This document shows positions 1 through 12,313 of a DNA stretch of 64,000 nt, piece after piece. A program made the translations under genes and the position numbers. The notes under the pieces were generated by a model, which was not told the DNA's origin, did not search any database, and saw only the letters and a list, made by a program, of their open reading frames with translations. Positions within the stretch are counted from its first letter, which is position 1. The number at the start of each line of letters is the position of its first letter. The DNA is from Colias croceus (taxonomy: Eukaryota > Arthropoda > Insecta > Lepidoptera > Pieridae), in NCBI RefSeq assembly GCF_905220415.1, contig NC_059562.1:4293501-4357500 (forward strand). Direction: 5' to 3'.

Positions 1-3000
1 GTATAGGTATATTCGTTTTAAATATCTGTTCGTGATTTATCGTGTTCTATAAGAAAATATGCATATTTTCTTATACAACGCTGTATGTGTAGATAGGATA
101 AATAAAAGTTTTTGACTATTTGTTGTTTGTTTCATTTTTACCTACCTAATACTAATATCACGTACGTTATATGCGTAATTGATCAACTCAGACAGTTTCC
201 AATATTCTAAAATAAAAAAAACTGCAAAATTTTCTTGTTATGCCGGTGACTTTTACCACTTTATAAAATTTTATACACATAATTGTATCTCTCTTGAATA
301 AAGCCTACTTTATAAATTGATTTAGTTCATCGACGATTATATAATATACCAAATTTAGCGCAGTTTAAAGCTTTCATATTTGACTTAATAAGTTGACATC
401 AATACGAAGCGATCCTCCACGGAATCCTTTTGATAATTTATCTTTTCATAACGACAACTAATTAACGTTATTTAATTTATTCATTAATTTCACGTCATTT
501 AAAATAAAATAATTTTAAAATAACATTTTGAGTTCAAATGTTATATGGAATACATTCATGAACATTGAATAAGTATGCAGTTTAAACTCTTTTATCATAT
601 TCCTTTGAGTAATTTACTAGGAGCAGGAGGTTAGCTGGTTTAGAATTTAGATTGCGAGTTATCTAATTTATATGTTACATATTTAGTGGCATTCATATTA
701 ACGGAAATGGGATTATTAGGTAAATGATATAATAATAAAGCAACAAGCTACTATCATATGAGTTATAGGCATTACAACCATGAAATGTATATAACAAAAT
801 AAACATGAAACAAGCATTTATAACACTATAAAAACACCAACAAACGATACTACCAACAACAAAACCGATTTCGTAAAATAATCCTGTATTAGTTTAATTA
901 ATTGACGCATCTGTGAAACCTGTCTTGCAACCAAAGGCACCGGGACCAGGCTATATGACCTCCCCCCCTCCCGCTCCACCGCTGGTATAAGACGAGAGAG
1001 GGGGTGATGAATGAACATTCAGGGTTCTCGTCTGTTTGGACAGCTATATTTCCGACTGGCGGTTGGAGATGATTTTGGTGTTTGGTGTGAAAGAAAAGCT
1101 TATGGTAATGTGTCGATTTTAATGGGATAAGTTGATATTTGAAAATGTGTTTTGGGATGTGTCAAACGATCTATAGACTGCTTTTCAAAAAGGCAATGAA
1201 ATGAACTTTTGGTTTTCTCTTGGTGTATGTTTTAGCAATATTCAAAATTGTAATCTAGGTAGAATGCTTATATTCTATAGAAATTAATAAGCTTAAAAAT
1301 AGGAAACCGCTCGTTTATTTTCAATATAAAGAGAATAATTATTTAATTCTGAAACGTATAATTAATAACTTCAACCTATAATAATAATTACACAATTACC
1401 AGCAACTATAATTGTGTGTTGAGTGTTATAAAACTAAATAATAAATTATTTAATTAATCGCTATCGCTTATGCCTTATCACCTATAGATGTAACCAAGTG
1501 ATACGACGTGAAAATCCGATCGCGGTTGAGACTAGCAGCTAATTAGTAAAGTCAAGATACACTTGTCACAAGCTACATCTTATGGATTAAACATTTTGTA
1601 TGTCTCAGCAGAATGTCGGAATTGCTTGTCCGTTATTGATAGAATTGTTTGAAAATAAGATTGACTTGCATTATTGTTTATTATGCAAGATTTGAGTTAT
1701 GTGAAAACTTGAAAAGCTTTTGATTGTTATCTACCATCATTTTAAATTGTATCCAATTATTATGTTACCTATATATACTAGGTTAAAAATTATGAGAAAA
1801 TATGTTAATGACTTTAATTAACTATTGTTTGTATCAACTATCCTAATCGTGACATATTTTATGTAGGTATGCAAATATTTTGTTACGCCATTTACATTAA
1901 CGATTTTTGCGTAATTTTACGTTATTCAGAAGTTACCTTTGCTCATCATTCTTCTGTCCTTACCACCCTTACCACTGAACCCAAAACTAGGCCACACTAA
2001 AACCCTTTTAAAAAAGACGCTCATCCAGAAATAATGCTACCAATGTTAAGCACATAGTAAGTTCTCTTCTATGTTAAGCACAAAGTTACGCAATGCCTTG
2101 TTAAGCAATAACAAGTGACCGTTGACCCGAAGGACACTCCACTATGAAAATAACTTCAAACGACATGGGACAGAATCTGGGGCATGAATAATTTAGCGTT
2201 AAAAATATCCTTAAAATTATGGAACCCTCTTAGAACAGGAATTATTTTCCAAAAAAAAAAACATTGAAATTTTTTAATATATATATGATAATTATTATTG
2301 CGTCAAGATTATAATTTTACAAAAGGACATGTTATTGTGCTAATTTTTAATCTGTAAAAGTCGTGCAAAGAAAACGAAACACACTTATTAATACAAAGAC
2401 AAAATGTCAGCTTTGGGTAAGACATCTTAATTTCAGTTACTGCAACTTTTTAATATCAAATAAATAATAAATAAGAATCCAACCAATCCACCATTTAAAA
2501 TGAACAGTCCTACTCACTTGAACTTATAACCCGCACTATTCAAGCACTTATTTAACACGTACCTAAACCTAAAAATATCCTAAATCGAAACCGATACTCA
2601 ATACAAGGAATTAACAGCGAATTTTCAAACCCTTTTCGTATCTTCATTAATTGTTAAAGTCCGGGAAAGCCATAAATCTAACACCTGAACATTGTCCCGT
2701 GCTATAAATTATCGCCCATGATACCAGATAGACCTGTTCAAACTTTAAATTGAAATCTTTAGGTCTAACTTGGTATTATGTGCTAATACTCTTATGGACC
2801 ATTATCGTGGTAGGTTTTTTTTAGGAATCGATTTTATTACGTATGCTTTATTTATCTATGCAATTATCTTCATTATGTTTTATCACTGAACTTTAATGCA
2901 CTTTCCGGTTTGCGTTTATTCTAAATATTTACACGTATAATATGTAAAATGTAATGTACAAAATGTTCGTCAATAATTTTATAAAGGTAAAGCTGCGCAA

Positions 3001-3413
3001 TTATAAGATATTTATATAAAATAATTAGAAGATATTAATTTTAATAAATTCCAAATTATTGGTAGGTACATAGTGTGTGTAATTATTGTACCTCGCAGAC
3101 CTATACAGGTTACATTTACCCAGATTAATAACACACCAGAGGACACAAAGAATAATTCCTTTGCAAAATCACGATTAGAAATATTTGGCAAAACGTAGCC
3201 AAGGTAAGGCAATCAATCAGCCACCGTCCCCTAATGATGATCTCCTGGGAACACTCCCTAATTGTTGATGCAAGTCTTGTTGCTACTCGTTTATTTTGTT
3301 GCTAACGATGTTGTCAAATTATCTACTTGGTTTATGTTAAAGCAGTGTTACGTCAAGTGTGGAAAAGCGACGGCGATAGCTGTTTTTTTTTCTCACTTGA
3401 ATTTATACTGCTA
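1..3413. other. AT-rich non-coding DNA
   Basis: No gene is supported here. Open frames are short and lack recognisable domains. A more GC-rich patch lies near 950-1070. A short direct repeat (atgttaagcaca) occurs twice at about 2044-2085. Nothing else stands out. Confidence 0.6.
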
Positions 3414-3599
3414 CTAGCTTTCGTATAGTTACCGTTCCCACGAGATTTCCGGGATAAACCTATCCTATGTGTTAATCAAAGTTACCCTCTATATGTGTGC
3501 TAAATTTCATAGTAATCGGTTCAGTAGTATTTGCGTGAAAGAGTAACAAACACACACACACACCCTCACAAACTTTCGCATTTATAATATTAGTAGGAT
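3414..3599 (+). repeat. Lepidopteran interspersed repeat tail
   Basis: Starts ctagctttcg, contains the blocks gatttccgggataaacctat, ctatatgtgtgctaaatttc and atcggttcagtagtatttgc, then a CA-rich run and the end tttataatattagtaggat. The same sequence recurs at 4032, 6947, 23617, 28662 and 62216 in both orientations. This looks like the 3' tail of an abundant lepidopteran retroposon; the class (RTE-like LINE or its SINE) is not settled by what I can see. Confidence 0.75.
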
Positions 3600-4031
3600 A
3601 GGATGAGACATCATGTTAAAGTCAGGGTGCAGTTGTATATATGTTTGAAAGGAAATTTTCAAATCTTCATTTAATTTGTAGGTATATAGGACTGTTTGTG
3701 AAATATTATGTACATGTAATTTATTCACTAATGTGATTTCTTTAGTTTTTTTAACGTTGATTTTACTCTACATTTTTTCGTAGCTTAGCTACGCCTATTC
3801 GTAGCGCTTCTTAAGTATGTTCTACTATAGAGTTCGTACGTTAAATAACTTGATTCTTTTAAACTTGTTAAGAAACGTATATCATTATAATAATTCATAC
3901 ATTGAAATAATTTATACATTGAACTTAAAATGTGCAATCAGCAATCTTCATACTACATAGCAGAGAACAGGTACAGATTAGTGAATAGTTATTACCGTGT
4001 GCCTCGGATTTAAAGTCTTAAGACTTAAATC

Positions 4032-4246
4032 ATCCTACTAAAATATAAGTGCGAAAGTTTGTGAGGATGGATGTATGTGTATGTATGTTTGTTACTCTTT
4101 TAAGAAAATACTACTAAACCGATTACAGTGAAATTTAGCACACATATAGATTGGTTACTTGGATTAACACATAGAATAGGTTTTATCCCGGATATCCTAC
4201 GGGAACGGGAACTATGCGGGTTTTTTCTTTGAAAACGCGGGTGGAA
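4032..4246 (-). repeat. Lepidopteran interspersed repeat tail, reverse copy
   Basis: Reverse complement of the repeat at 3414: begins atcctacta, then gcgaaagtttgtgagg, accgattacagtgaaattta, and ends with the GC-rich head (gaaaacgcgggtgg). It lies only about 430 bp from the direct copy, so the two could pair as an inverted repeat if transcribed together. Confidence 0.72.
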
Positions 4247-4247
4247 C

Positions 4248-6428
4248 ATTATAATTTAAATTTTACGACTGCCACTTATAATGAGCTAAAGGCATTCAGC
4301 AATTTCAATAGTAATAAGCGGAACAATATACTATAATAACAAACCAAATCAAAGCCTAAGGAAGTCTTTGTGTATCCGCCATAAATCCTGTTGCCTCGCA
4401 CACCGCTAGGCGCTAATTGTGCAAGTTTTCTCAACCTACCCTCAAAGGGTTGGCTTTTGTCTCCTTTGTATAGTCTGTGGACTATTAAGTACAGGTGATA
4501 GAGATTCGCTTATTACGTAGTATAAGTGAGGAGATTGTGAAAATTGATTTATTTAAAAAAAATAGGAATTAAAAGAATATCCACTTATTTTAAGATATTG
4601 AGATATTATTAAATATATGTCTAAAAAGCTCTTAATTTTATATCATTAATATTGTAATAGGATATTATTTATTTTGTTGATTATCTTACCATTATTTATC
4701 TACCATTGTAATGGAAATATCTATCATTCCAAGTAATTTATTGTATGTCACTCAATTACACTAAATGGATGCACTGATTTAGATAAAATTAATTGCAAAT
4801 CACAGATCCCTGGAATATACGATGACACATAGTTTTTATACGTCGGTAAAAATCGCGATCGTCAGCTTTAGTATATTATACGAGCATTTTATCCATCTAA
4901 CACCATTTTATTAGCTAGTTATGTTAGATCACTGGGGATAGATTTACCCCTATACTAGTTGGAAACCGTGGATTTGCTTATGGTATACGTAGAAGTATAA
5001 GTAAAGTTATAGTTTATGTTATTTAATAAAACGTCTTTAAAGTGTACACATGCAAACTACAAATAAAAACTTAAACAATACACAACAAATAATATAGAAC
5101 AAGAAACAACAACATAAAATAAATAAAAACTAACGTTTTAGAGAAACGACCGCTTACCGCCCCCTTTTGTAGACCCAGTGGTCGAGTGGTTAGTGACCCT
5201 GACCTGAACTATATTGTAAGATCAATCTTGACTACTTGAAAAACGTTCTATGATGCACATTGTTTTATTTTTTTACTAACTGGATGTATAAAATGTACCT
5301 ATGCATTAAAAACAATTTTTTTTTTTCAATCGGTTGTCTATTCTCCACGATTCCGAATATGAATTTTAAATTTGACAGAAGAATACGCTTCGAATCGACC
5401 GTTTTTTTTTCAATTATTTCAATGAGTGAAGACTTCTTGCCAGTGTCAAAAAACTTCAAGCAATTAAAAAAAAGAAACTTTTCCAACTGACCAGTACATG
5501 ACATGAGTTTATTATCCAAAGAGTATCATCGCTCATCTATACATTGATATATAAGCGTGTTTATGTAAATCACTAACTACTGAACTGAGTGTCGTATACG
5601 ATTTAAATTATGATGGATGGTGGATTCGTGTGCTGTAGCCATGGTTTCTAGAGCAAGAGATAATTTATTCCTGGGTTATAAATTATAGTAGTGAATAGTG
5701 ATATTGACTTTTGAATGTTATAATATCGAAAGTAAAATGAAACTATAACGCAATAATAGTAGGTATGTGTTCTTTGTTTTTTAACACGAACAATTACAAC
5801 TATAGTGCACTTCTATGTACCTTTACCATTATTCTTTGTACCTATATTTATCAGTTTTCCAAATAGGTACCTAATATGGCGCGTGTCATTTATTTTTCTG
5901 AAAATATTATATAGGAATATAAATTATATTATTAATATTTTAATATACCTAATCGTGAATCGTAATACTTAGATATAGTTACATAATTTTAATAATTTTC
6001 GGTAGATGTCGTATGTTGATAGGCATCGAAATTTGGATAGCATTTCTGTGATTTTGTTACCAATATTAAATTTAAAATAAATAACAATTCTACTCCATCA
6101 CATCTTTACTCTAAACAAAAAACTTAAAAATCAAATATAGCTTCGAACCTACACCCTTACCTCCAGCATACACTAACCACTGCTCCATGTAACACAAAAG
6201 GATTCATACATCCATACGATACCTATATTTAGTATCGCAGATATAAATTCAATTCCCTTAAAAGCTAAATCGGATCTCATATCATTTGATTCTATTCATC
6301 AGTCAGCGAGTAAAGATGATAGATTATTTATAAATAAAAGAGTATTGCTGTTCTGCTTTACTCTTTAAACTGTGATGGGGTTGTTTTATGTCTGTTTGTA
6401 TTCAAATTAAGGTATTACGTACCTAACT
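4248..6428. other. AT-rich non-coding DNA with a SINE-head fragment
   Basis: No supported gene. At about 5171-5211 a short stretch (cccagtggtcgagtggttag) resembles the A-box half of a tRNA-derived SINE on the + strand; the rest of that SINE is missing or unrecognisable. The two opposed short frames at 5260-5519 are AT-rich chance frames. Confidence 0.5.
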
Positions 6429-6442
6429 AAATATGACCGATA

Positions 6443-6664
6443 AAAAAATGAAGTCCTATGTCCCCTTATGTCCCCCAGTGTGGTAAGGGGCAGATGCATT
6501 ATACATCTGTTTCACTGATCGATGTTCTTTAGGGACAAGTAGGTGATCAGCCTTCTGTGTCCTGCTAGACCGAGACATTTTTTTTCTTCGTCTCCACCGG
6601 GAATCGAACCCAGGACCCCTCGGTGTTACGCTCACGCGTCAACCACTGTACCAAGGAGGCGGTC
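6443..6664 (-). mobile_element. tRNA-derived SINE (family A, copy 1)
   Basis: On the minus strand the element begins gaccgcctccttggtacagt (A-box region) and contains ggttcgattcccggtgg (B box), then a T/A-rich spacer and a body ending in gggggacataaggggaca. It is flanked by a perfect 14-bp target duplication, aaatatgaccgata, at 6429-6442 and 6665-6678. Copies of the same family lie in two Cirl introns at 45534 and 50957. It is a SINE and not a tRNA gene: the head is degenerate and is followed by a shared body. Confidence 0.9.
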
Positions 6665-6946
6665 AAATATGACCGATAGGCAGTAGTTATAATTTAGCTG
6701 TTCTGTAGACAGATTCAATACTTAAATTTGGTTTCTTTGTACTCGGATAAAAAGTGAGGCATTTGCATGGGCCAATCTCACTTACCTACAACCAAATGTC
6801 CATACATGTCGCGTTTTTCGCGAACTTTTAAACAAAAGAAGGATGGAATTTAAATGTCCTACTACTCTTTTTAACAAGGCTAACATAACTTAATCTTTTT
6901 AATAAATAGCTCTATATCAATCATTACATAATTGACTTATTTTACA

Positions 6947-7180
6947 CTAGCTTTCCGGCCGCGGCTTCGCCCGCGCAGTCAAAGAAAAACCCGCATAGTT
7001 CCCGTTCCCGTGGGATTTCCGTGATAAAACCTATCCTATGTCCCGGGGTAAAAAAAAATGTCCTTTCTCGGGTATCAAAATATCTCTATACCAAATTTCA
7101 TGCAAATTGGTTCAGTAGTTAAGGCGTGATTGAGTAACAGACAGACAGAGTTACTTTCGCATTTATAATATTAGTATGGA
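6947..7180 (+). repeat. Lepidopteran interspersed repeat tail, variant
   Basis: Starts ctagctttccggccgcggct and ends cgcatttataatattagtat. The middle part (tctcgggtatcaaaatatct) differs from the 3414 copy and matches the copy at 24194, so there are at least two subfamilies in the window. Confidence 0.72.
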
Positions 7181-8075
7181 TTTTTCACATAATATTTATT
7201 CGAACCCACTACCCTAACTCAACAATGTCAATCGTAATAAATATTTATGGCTACAATTTTAACTATGTAATTCATTTACACAGTAATTCACAATTATACC
7301 GTAGAACCGTGAATTTGAATTAACGTGGACATCTCATTAACTTTTGACTAATGAACCGGAAAGAATAGCGTTTTATTGTCTAATTTTATAGCTAAGTTAA
7401 ATACTATTTTTCTGGCAGAATCCGTCTTTTATTGGGATCGGGAAGGGCATAAACAAAGAAGAAGAAGAAATACTATTTTTGGTTGCAATTTTTTTCTTTT
7501 AATTAATAGAATTTTTTGAAATTATGAGTGTTTTCATATGGTAAGTAAGTAACTACTAATTTTTGAAACAGATATTTTCCATGAAATTCAAAAGAAGTAA
7601 AATACTTATATATTATAATTCTATACATATATTATCTATAATTTTAGATAATAATTAAAAATACCTACAAAACGAGCTTTCATCAATCAGAAAAATCATG
7701 TTCATTATCATCAAAATATTTAATAACACGAAGAACATACCTATTTTTTTACCTAATAATCATCAAAATAATACGAAAAACATATTACAGTCAAAGAATT
7801 AAGAGCACTAAAGCATATTCAAGTATCGTCTAAATAAATGAAATAAAACTGAGAGATTAATCGTAAAATTTCATATTTCAAGATAATATTATCATTTCAA
7901 GAGACGTATGGTACATTAAAAGAGCAAAATGCTGTAAAAATTTCATTAAAATAATGTTTCGGGTAATTATAAGTTTATTCTAGTCGTAAAACGGTCCGTT
8001 CGATGGAAGAGTACAATGCCCTGTCTATTTGTGTTTAAACGTATTTATTTTAGATCTGCAGAAATATATCTTTTA

Positions 8076-8808
8076 GGGCCGATTTTTCAATGCCCAGATA
8101 AAGAGCTAGATAGACTTTATTCTTCAGTTAACAAAATATTCAATTTTTCAATAGACGAATAGGACTTATCTATCGAATAACTACGTTATTTGAGGAATAA
8201 ATCTATCTGCTGCTCCAACGGCCAGATAGCGTGCTATTCGACGATTAGACGTTTGAGTTGACAACTGACGCGTCAAATTTGGGATATTTTCGTATGTAAT
8301 AACATAGAGCGTAGAATTTTTACAATAAAGCCTCTTTCTATAAAATAATTATCAATTAAAATCATATTGAAATTGATGTTTTTGATAGTACCTACTGATG
8401 ATCATGCCATTGAAAATTTGCCGGACGCTGCCTTTATGTCGTTTCCATCGTAAAATATATAAATTTTAACACAAATTTAATCAAAACTCTTTACTCGAAT
8501 CAAAACAATAATCAACAATCATAGAACACAAGATAAACTTAAAATGCACTCCTGACGTGAGTCATAATGACGGTTGTTGACATATTGCAAGTTGACTCTA
8601 TCCCGCTCTAACCTGACTAATTTAATATGTTTGTTTCGCCACTCCAAGAGCAGAGCTGCCAATATGGAAATATTTGGTCAGATAGTTATTCATCAAATAA
8701 ATCACGATTGAAAAATAGGCGAGCCCTTATGAGTTAGTTAAGCAATTGAATAAATCTATTCGAGGGGTAGTTATTAGACTGTTTATCTGGGCATTGAAAA
8801 ATCGGCCC
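8076..8808. mobile_element. Non-autonomous DNA transposon (MITE), PIF/Harbinger-like
   Basis: Perfect terminal inverted repeats of about 28 bp: the left end begins gggccgatttttcaatgccc and the right end is its reverse complement. The immediate flanks are a 3-bp duplication, tta, at 8073-8075 and 8809-8811. A TTA/TAA target site with long inverted repeats fits PIF/Harbinger-type elements, but there is no transposase frame in the 733 bp. Two shorter elements with related ends (gatttttcaat core) and TAA targets occur at 44522 and 61750. Confidence 0.82.
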
Positions 8809-8975
8809 TTAAAACAATACTTATTTTAGTACTGAAAATAAAAGAAGATTGCAATGTATGAACATATATATTAACAAAATTAATATAACTTGTTTAGTTT
8901 ATGTGTACCAACGAATAATTGATATTTTTTCTCGTAAACATAAACTATGCTTTTCATGATATGTATTTATTAAAT

Positions 8976-9003
8976 TGTGTTTCTTTGTTTGTTTCAGGTA
9001 AAT
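8976..9003 (+). promoter_or_regulatory. Candidate recursive (ratcheting) splice site
   Basis: A T-rich tract running into tttgtttgtttcag is followed directly by gtaaat, so a good 3' splice site abuts a good 5' splice site with no exon between (junction 8997/8998). This is the layout of zero-length recursive splice sites known from long Drosophila introns. If the unlocated first exon of Cirl lies upstream of the window, this would sit inside its first intron on the correct strand. Inference only; it could also be a cryptic acceptor or a chance match. Confidence 0.35.
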
Positions 9004-11760
9004 TTGCGAAACGATTTAAAAACTTTTCTGGTCTGGTATATCCTATTATTCTTCTACATCTGCGCTGAAAACCTTAAAGTGGTGACATAAATCAGAAACG
9101 GCGGCAAAGCACAGATAATGCAGCGGTCCTTATCTCTGCACAGACTGCATAAACGACTGTCATCGAGCAAAAAGGCTTTAAGCTGTCAAACGCCACACCC
9201 CGCGATCATTACTGTTTTCCCCGGATTCGCCCGGATAGCCCACGTTGCGGTTAGACCACGCCATTAATTCACTAAACTCGACGGTACAAATTACCGCAAT
9301 CTGATACGTAAAAATAATGGGAATATTAAGCGAAACATCGGAAATATACAGCAATTTCACGGAATAAAAATATTTAAAATACACCCGGCCAGCCCACTAC
9401 GTAATATAGTGGTCACATTAAACGAGTTCCTTCTACTATAAACAACGCGCAGCTATAATAATTATGGCGGACGAAATTTCTCTTATCACGCTCGTATTTC
9501 ACCAAAGAGCCTAGAATTACTCATGAATAGAAAATACTTTCGCCTCAAACAAAAAGAGAAAGATTTATTTCTTTCGACACGATTAAGTAATAATTACACG
9601 GTTAGATGTTGTATTATTTATGACAGTAGGGAAATAATGTTCAGTTACGTTCCTTTAAAATACCGGCTTGATGTTTTCGCCATTTTAACAATTAGAAAAT
9701 ATTTTTCGTAAACAAATTTCTTATAATTGATTCTAAGAACTGCTATACAATGTTGTTTAAATAACATTTTTACGAACGATGTTAAAGTTAGGAACTTAGG
9801 AGGAAAGTGTAAAAGAATCTTCGAAGAAAAGCGTAGAGCACATAATTCGGTTATAAGAATCGAAAACATTGAAACAGATGTTCCGCTGCTAATTTCTGAA
9901 CGATCTTACTCGACTCGATACAAAATCGAGTTTGTAAGGTTTTATTGCTCTAGTGATCATGTTTTTTCTTCAATGAATTTAAAAAGTAAACGGCACCTTT
10001 AACGAAGTTTGAAATATTTTGATTCCTATGGTTTAGATGTAACAATATTTTTATTATTATGATACACAGACGAAGCTATTTAACACTATCCTTATTGTGG
10101 TATGTAATGAAGAAAAACCTATGTAATGGGTTCTTTTTTTTAACTATTAATAACGTTAATTTCTCTTGAAATATGTAATCATCATACATCTATAAGATTA
10201 AAGTAAGAAAATAAAGTACGATGAGCAAATATCCAAAGCCATGCTAGCCCACCATACAAGCCTATACTCACCCTAATAAAACACGTATATTTTGTGTAAC
10301 GTGGGTATAACGTAGCTCCTCTATCCATTGAAAATTTCATTTTATTTTTGTATCATAAAGTACGAACCCCTCGCACGCTGAAAGGATTGGAAATAAATCC
10401 TTATTGACAGACGGGTTGAGTGTATTTTTCTTTGCGCTGACGCTGCGTCTCGCTAATGTGTGAAATAATATTTTGAGATAGAGCCTACGGCGAGTGTCGC
10501 GTGTACGTTGGGGTAGCAATCCTACGATACTGTAATTCAATTCAGTGTACCCCAGGGTAGGAAGGTAAGCGTTGATGTATAATTTATAACGCACATGTAG
10601 ACGAGACAAGGAAAATTGTTGGCTTATCAGGTTGGCTCAAGTTACGCGTTGTTTTTGCGTAGTTTTGTGTTCGGCAATTGGAGGGGACTCATTCAGGTAA
10701 CTCTGGAAATGATTCATATTAACTCGAAAGGTTTGCTTGAATTTTTACAATATTAAAAATTCTCGACGCTTCTTAGACAATGTTAATTCTTCTACATTTT
10801 AAGTGTAGCTATAATAAACTTATTTATTCTTGATTTTGGATTAGACTTGATTGTGGAAGTTTCGGTTTCATAAAAATCATGAGAAATCTGTCAATTAGTT
10901 TGAAAGCTAGTTGACAAGCGCCATATTTCATTTGTTAGCTGTATTAAACAGATCATTAGGGCCGTAACGAGGCGCCAAGACAAAAGATAAAGCCTCAATA
11001 GAAATCGATCGGCCATAAAGCGACCATAAACAAGACGACAGCGGCATCAACGTCCATAGATAAGAGAACGATTTGAAACGAATGAAAATTTTTCTTCACT
11101 TTCCTAGTGTAAAATTTATAGTACAATTCCTTACAATGATAGCGAGATTAGCTTGTCCTTTCAAATAAGATTGGAATACGAATTCTTGAAGATATATCCG
11201 TAGTGGCACAAAAGAATTGGCGCGATATCGCGCGCTGTCATGTGTCGGCCATGTTGGTTCCCACCAAACGTTCTGAAATCGAACATCACTCGAGGGACGT
11301 CTTCGATTCGTGCAATTCAAAATTCAACTTCGAACATTTGTATTCTATTATCGTTTAGGAATACGGCTGTATTTTAAAATGTGTAAATAATATGGCCGTG
11401 CTGCACAGGTGTTCGATTTATTTTTCTATTATACCAATAGCAATTTCTTTGTTTTATTTATATATATATTTTAAACAATCAATCCAAAAATTACAAAATA
11501 AATATGTAATTACCTACATATAGTTATCCTTAGTAGTTATCAATAAAACTGTAAAAACATGAAACTTATCGCACTAACGCGCGACCTACGAAGCCTACAT
11601 TATTCAAATAACCTCGAACAAGCAAAAAGTATAAAAACAGTAATCAAGTTACATTCCTACCACATGTAAGTTTGTAACCACGATCGCGTGACAAAATTGT
11701 ATAAAAAAATTACCGAATTTGATACGTTTACCATCTCTATCTAAATTGCTGTAAAATTTT
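9004..11760. other. Non-coding DNA, some patches of higher complexity
   Basis: No gene is supported. The stretches 9060-9300 and 10330-10640 are richer in G+C and CpG than their surroundings and could be conserved non-coding elements, but I see no splice sites bounding a convincing coding frame. Small frames on both strands are unremarkable. Confidence 0.45.
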
Positions 11761-11765
11761 ACATT
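11761..11765. repeat. Target-site duplication of BEL element, left
   Basis: acatt, identical to 19964-19968 directly after the right LTR. Five-base duplications are usual for BEL/Pao integration. Confidence 0.95.
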
Positions 11766-12115
11766 TGTACGGGCTAGCCGTACATCCTGACTCAGCGCTT
11801 TACACGATCCTATTTCATTACGGTGACAAGAACATCGTCACCCAGTCAGTCTGCGCTCGCGGCTCGTGTAAAGCGCTCGGGGTGTATGCGCTATATCATC
11901 TATCAATATCATTATCAACTATCAATTAATATCATCAACTATCAAATATCATTAATCATTTATATCATCATTAGTTTAGAGTATCAATCAACAATAAAGT
12001 AGTGATCAAAAGCTATATCTGGTTTTACATCATCCTATCAAACTATCAATCTATCAACTTATCAAATAAAGGAGTGTATGGGATATCATATCATATCAAC
12101 TCAGCAGCCCATACA
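11766..12115 (+). repeat. 5' LTR of BEL/Pao element
   Basis: 350 bp, starts TG and ends CA. It matches 19614-19963 base for base as far as I can read. It opens with a small hairpin (tgtacgg / ccgtaca) and has nested inverted repeats: agcgctttacacga (11794-11807) with tcgtgtaaagcgct (11864-11877), enclosing ctgact/agtcag and ggtgac/gtcacc. Two aataaa signals occur at 11993 and 12065. The distal two thirds is packed with ATCA tetramers (more than 20). Confidence 0.95.
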
Positions 12116-12125
12116 TCTCTCTTTT

Positions 12126-12137
12126 TGGTCCTTCGAG
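12126..12137 (+). other. Primer binding site, tRNA-Tyr-like
   Basis: tggtccttcgag lies 10 nt after the 5' LTR. It is complementary to a tRNA 3' end ctcgaagga-CCA, which is the 3' end of eukaryotic tRNA-Tyr as I know it (5' end ccttcga). A second copy of the surrounding 15 bases (ctttttggtccttcg) occurs at 12173-12187. Confidence 0.7.
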
Positions 12138-12313
12138 AGAAAAATCATCATTTAATCATCATAAGGATCTTTCTTTTTGGTCCTTCGTAGCCTTGGACCT
12201 CGCGTGTGGACAAATTGTGTGTGTGATCAGTGTTGTGCTAGTGTTCACAAGTGAGGATTGAATCAAGGAAGTATCAGTATCAAGCAGTGAGTCTTTAAAT
12301 ATATATATTTATC

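Noticed and set aside
818..1018. Minus-strand 66-codon frame with a hydrophobic C-terminus
   Set aside because: Low-complexity, no homology that I recognise, no gene context.
6590..6664. tRNA-like A and B boxes (also at 45660-45744, 51090-51170 and 23440-23507)
   Set aside because: They are heads of SINEs with shared bodies and target duplications, not tRNA genes.
9178..9384. Minus-strand frame of 68 codons and a + strand 49-codon frame starting at 9119
   Set aside because: Neither shows a domain or bounding splice sites; kept only as part of a higher-complexity patch.
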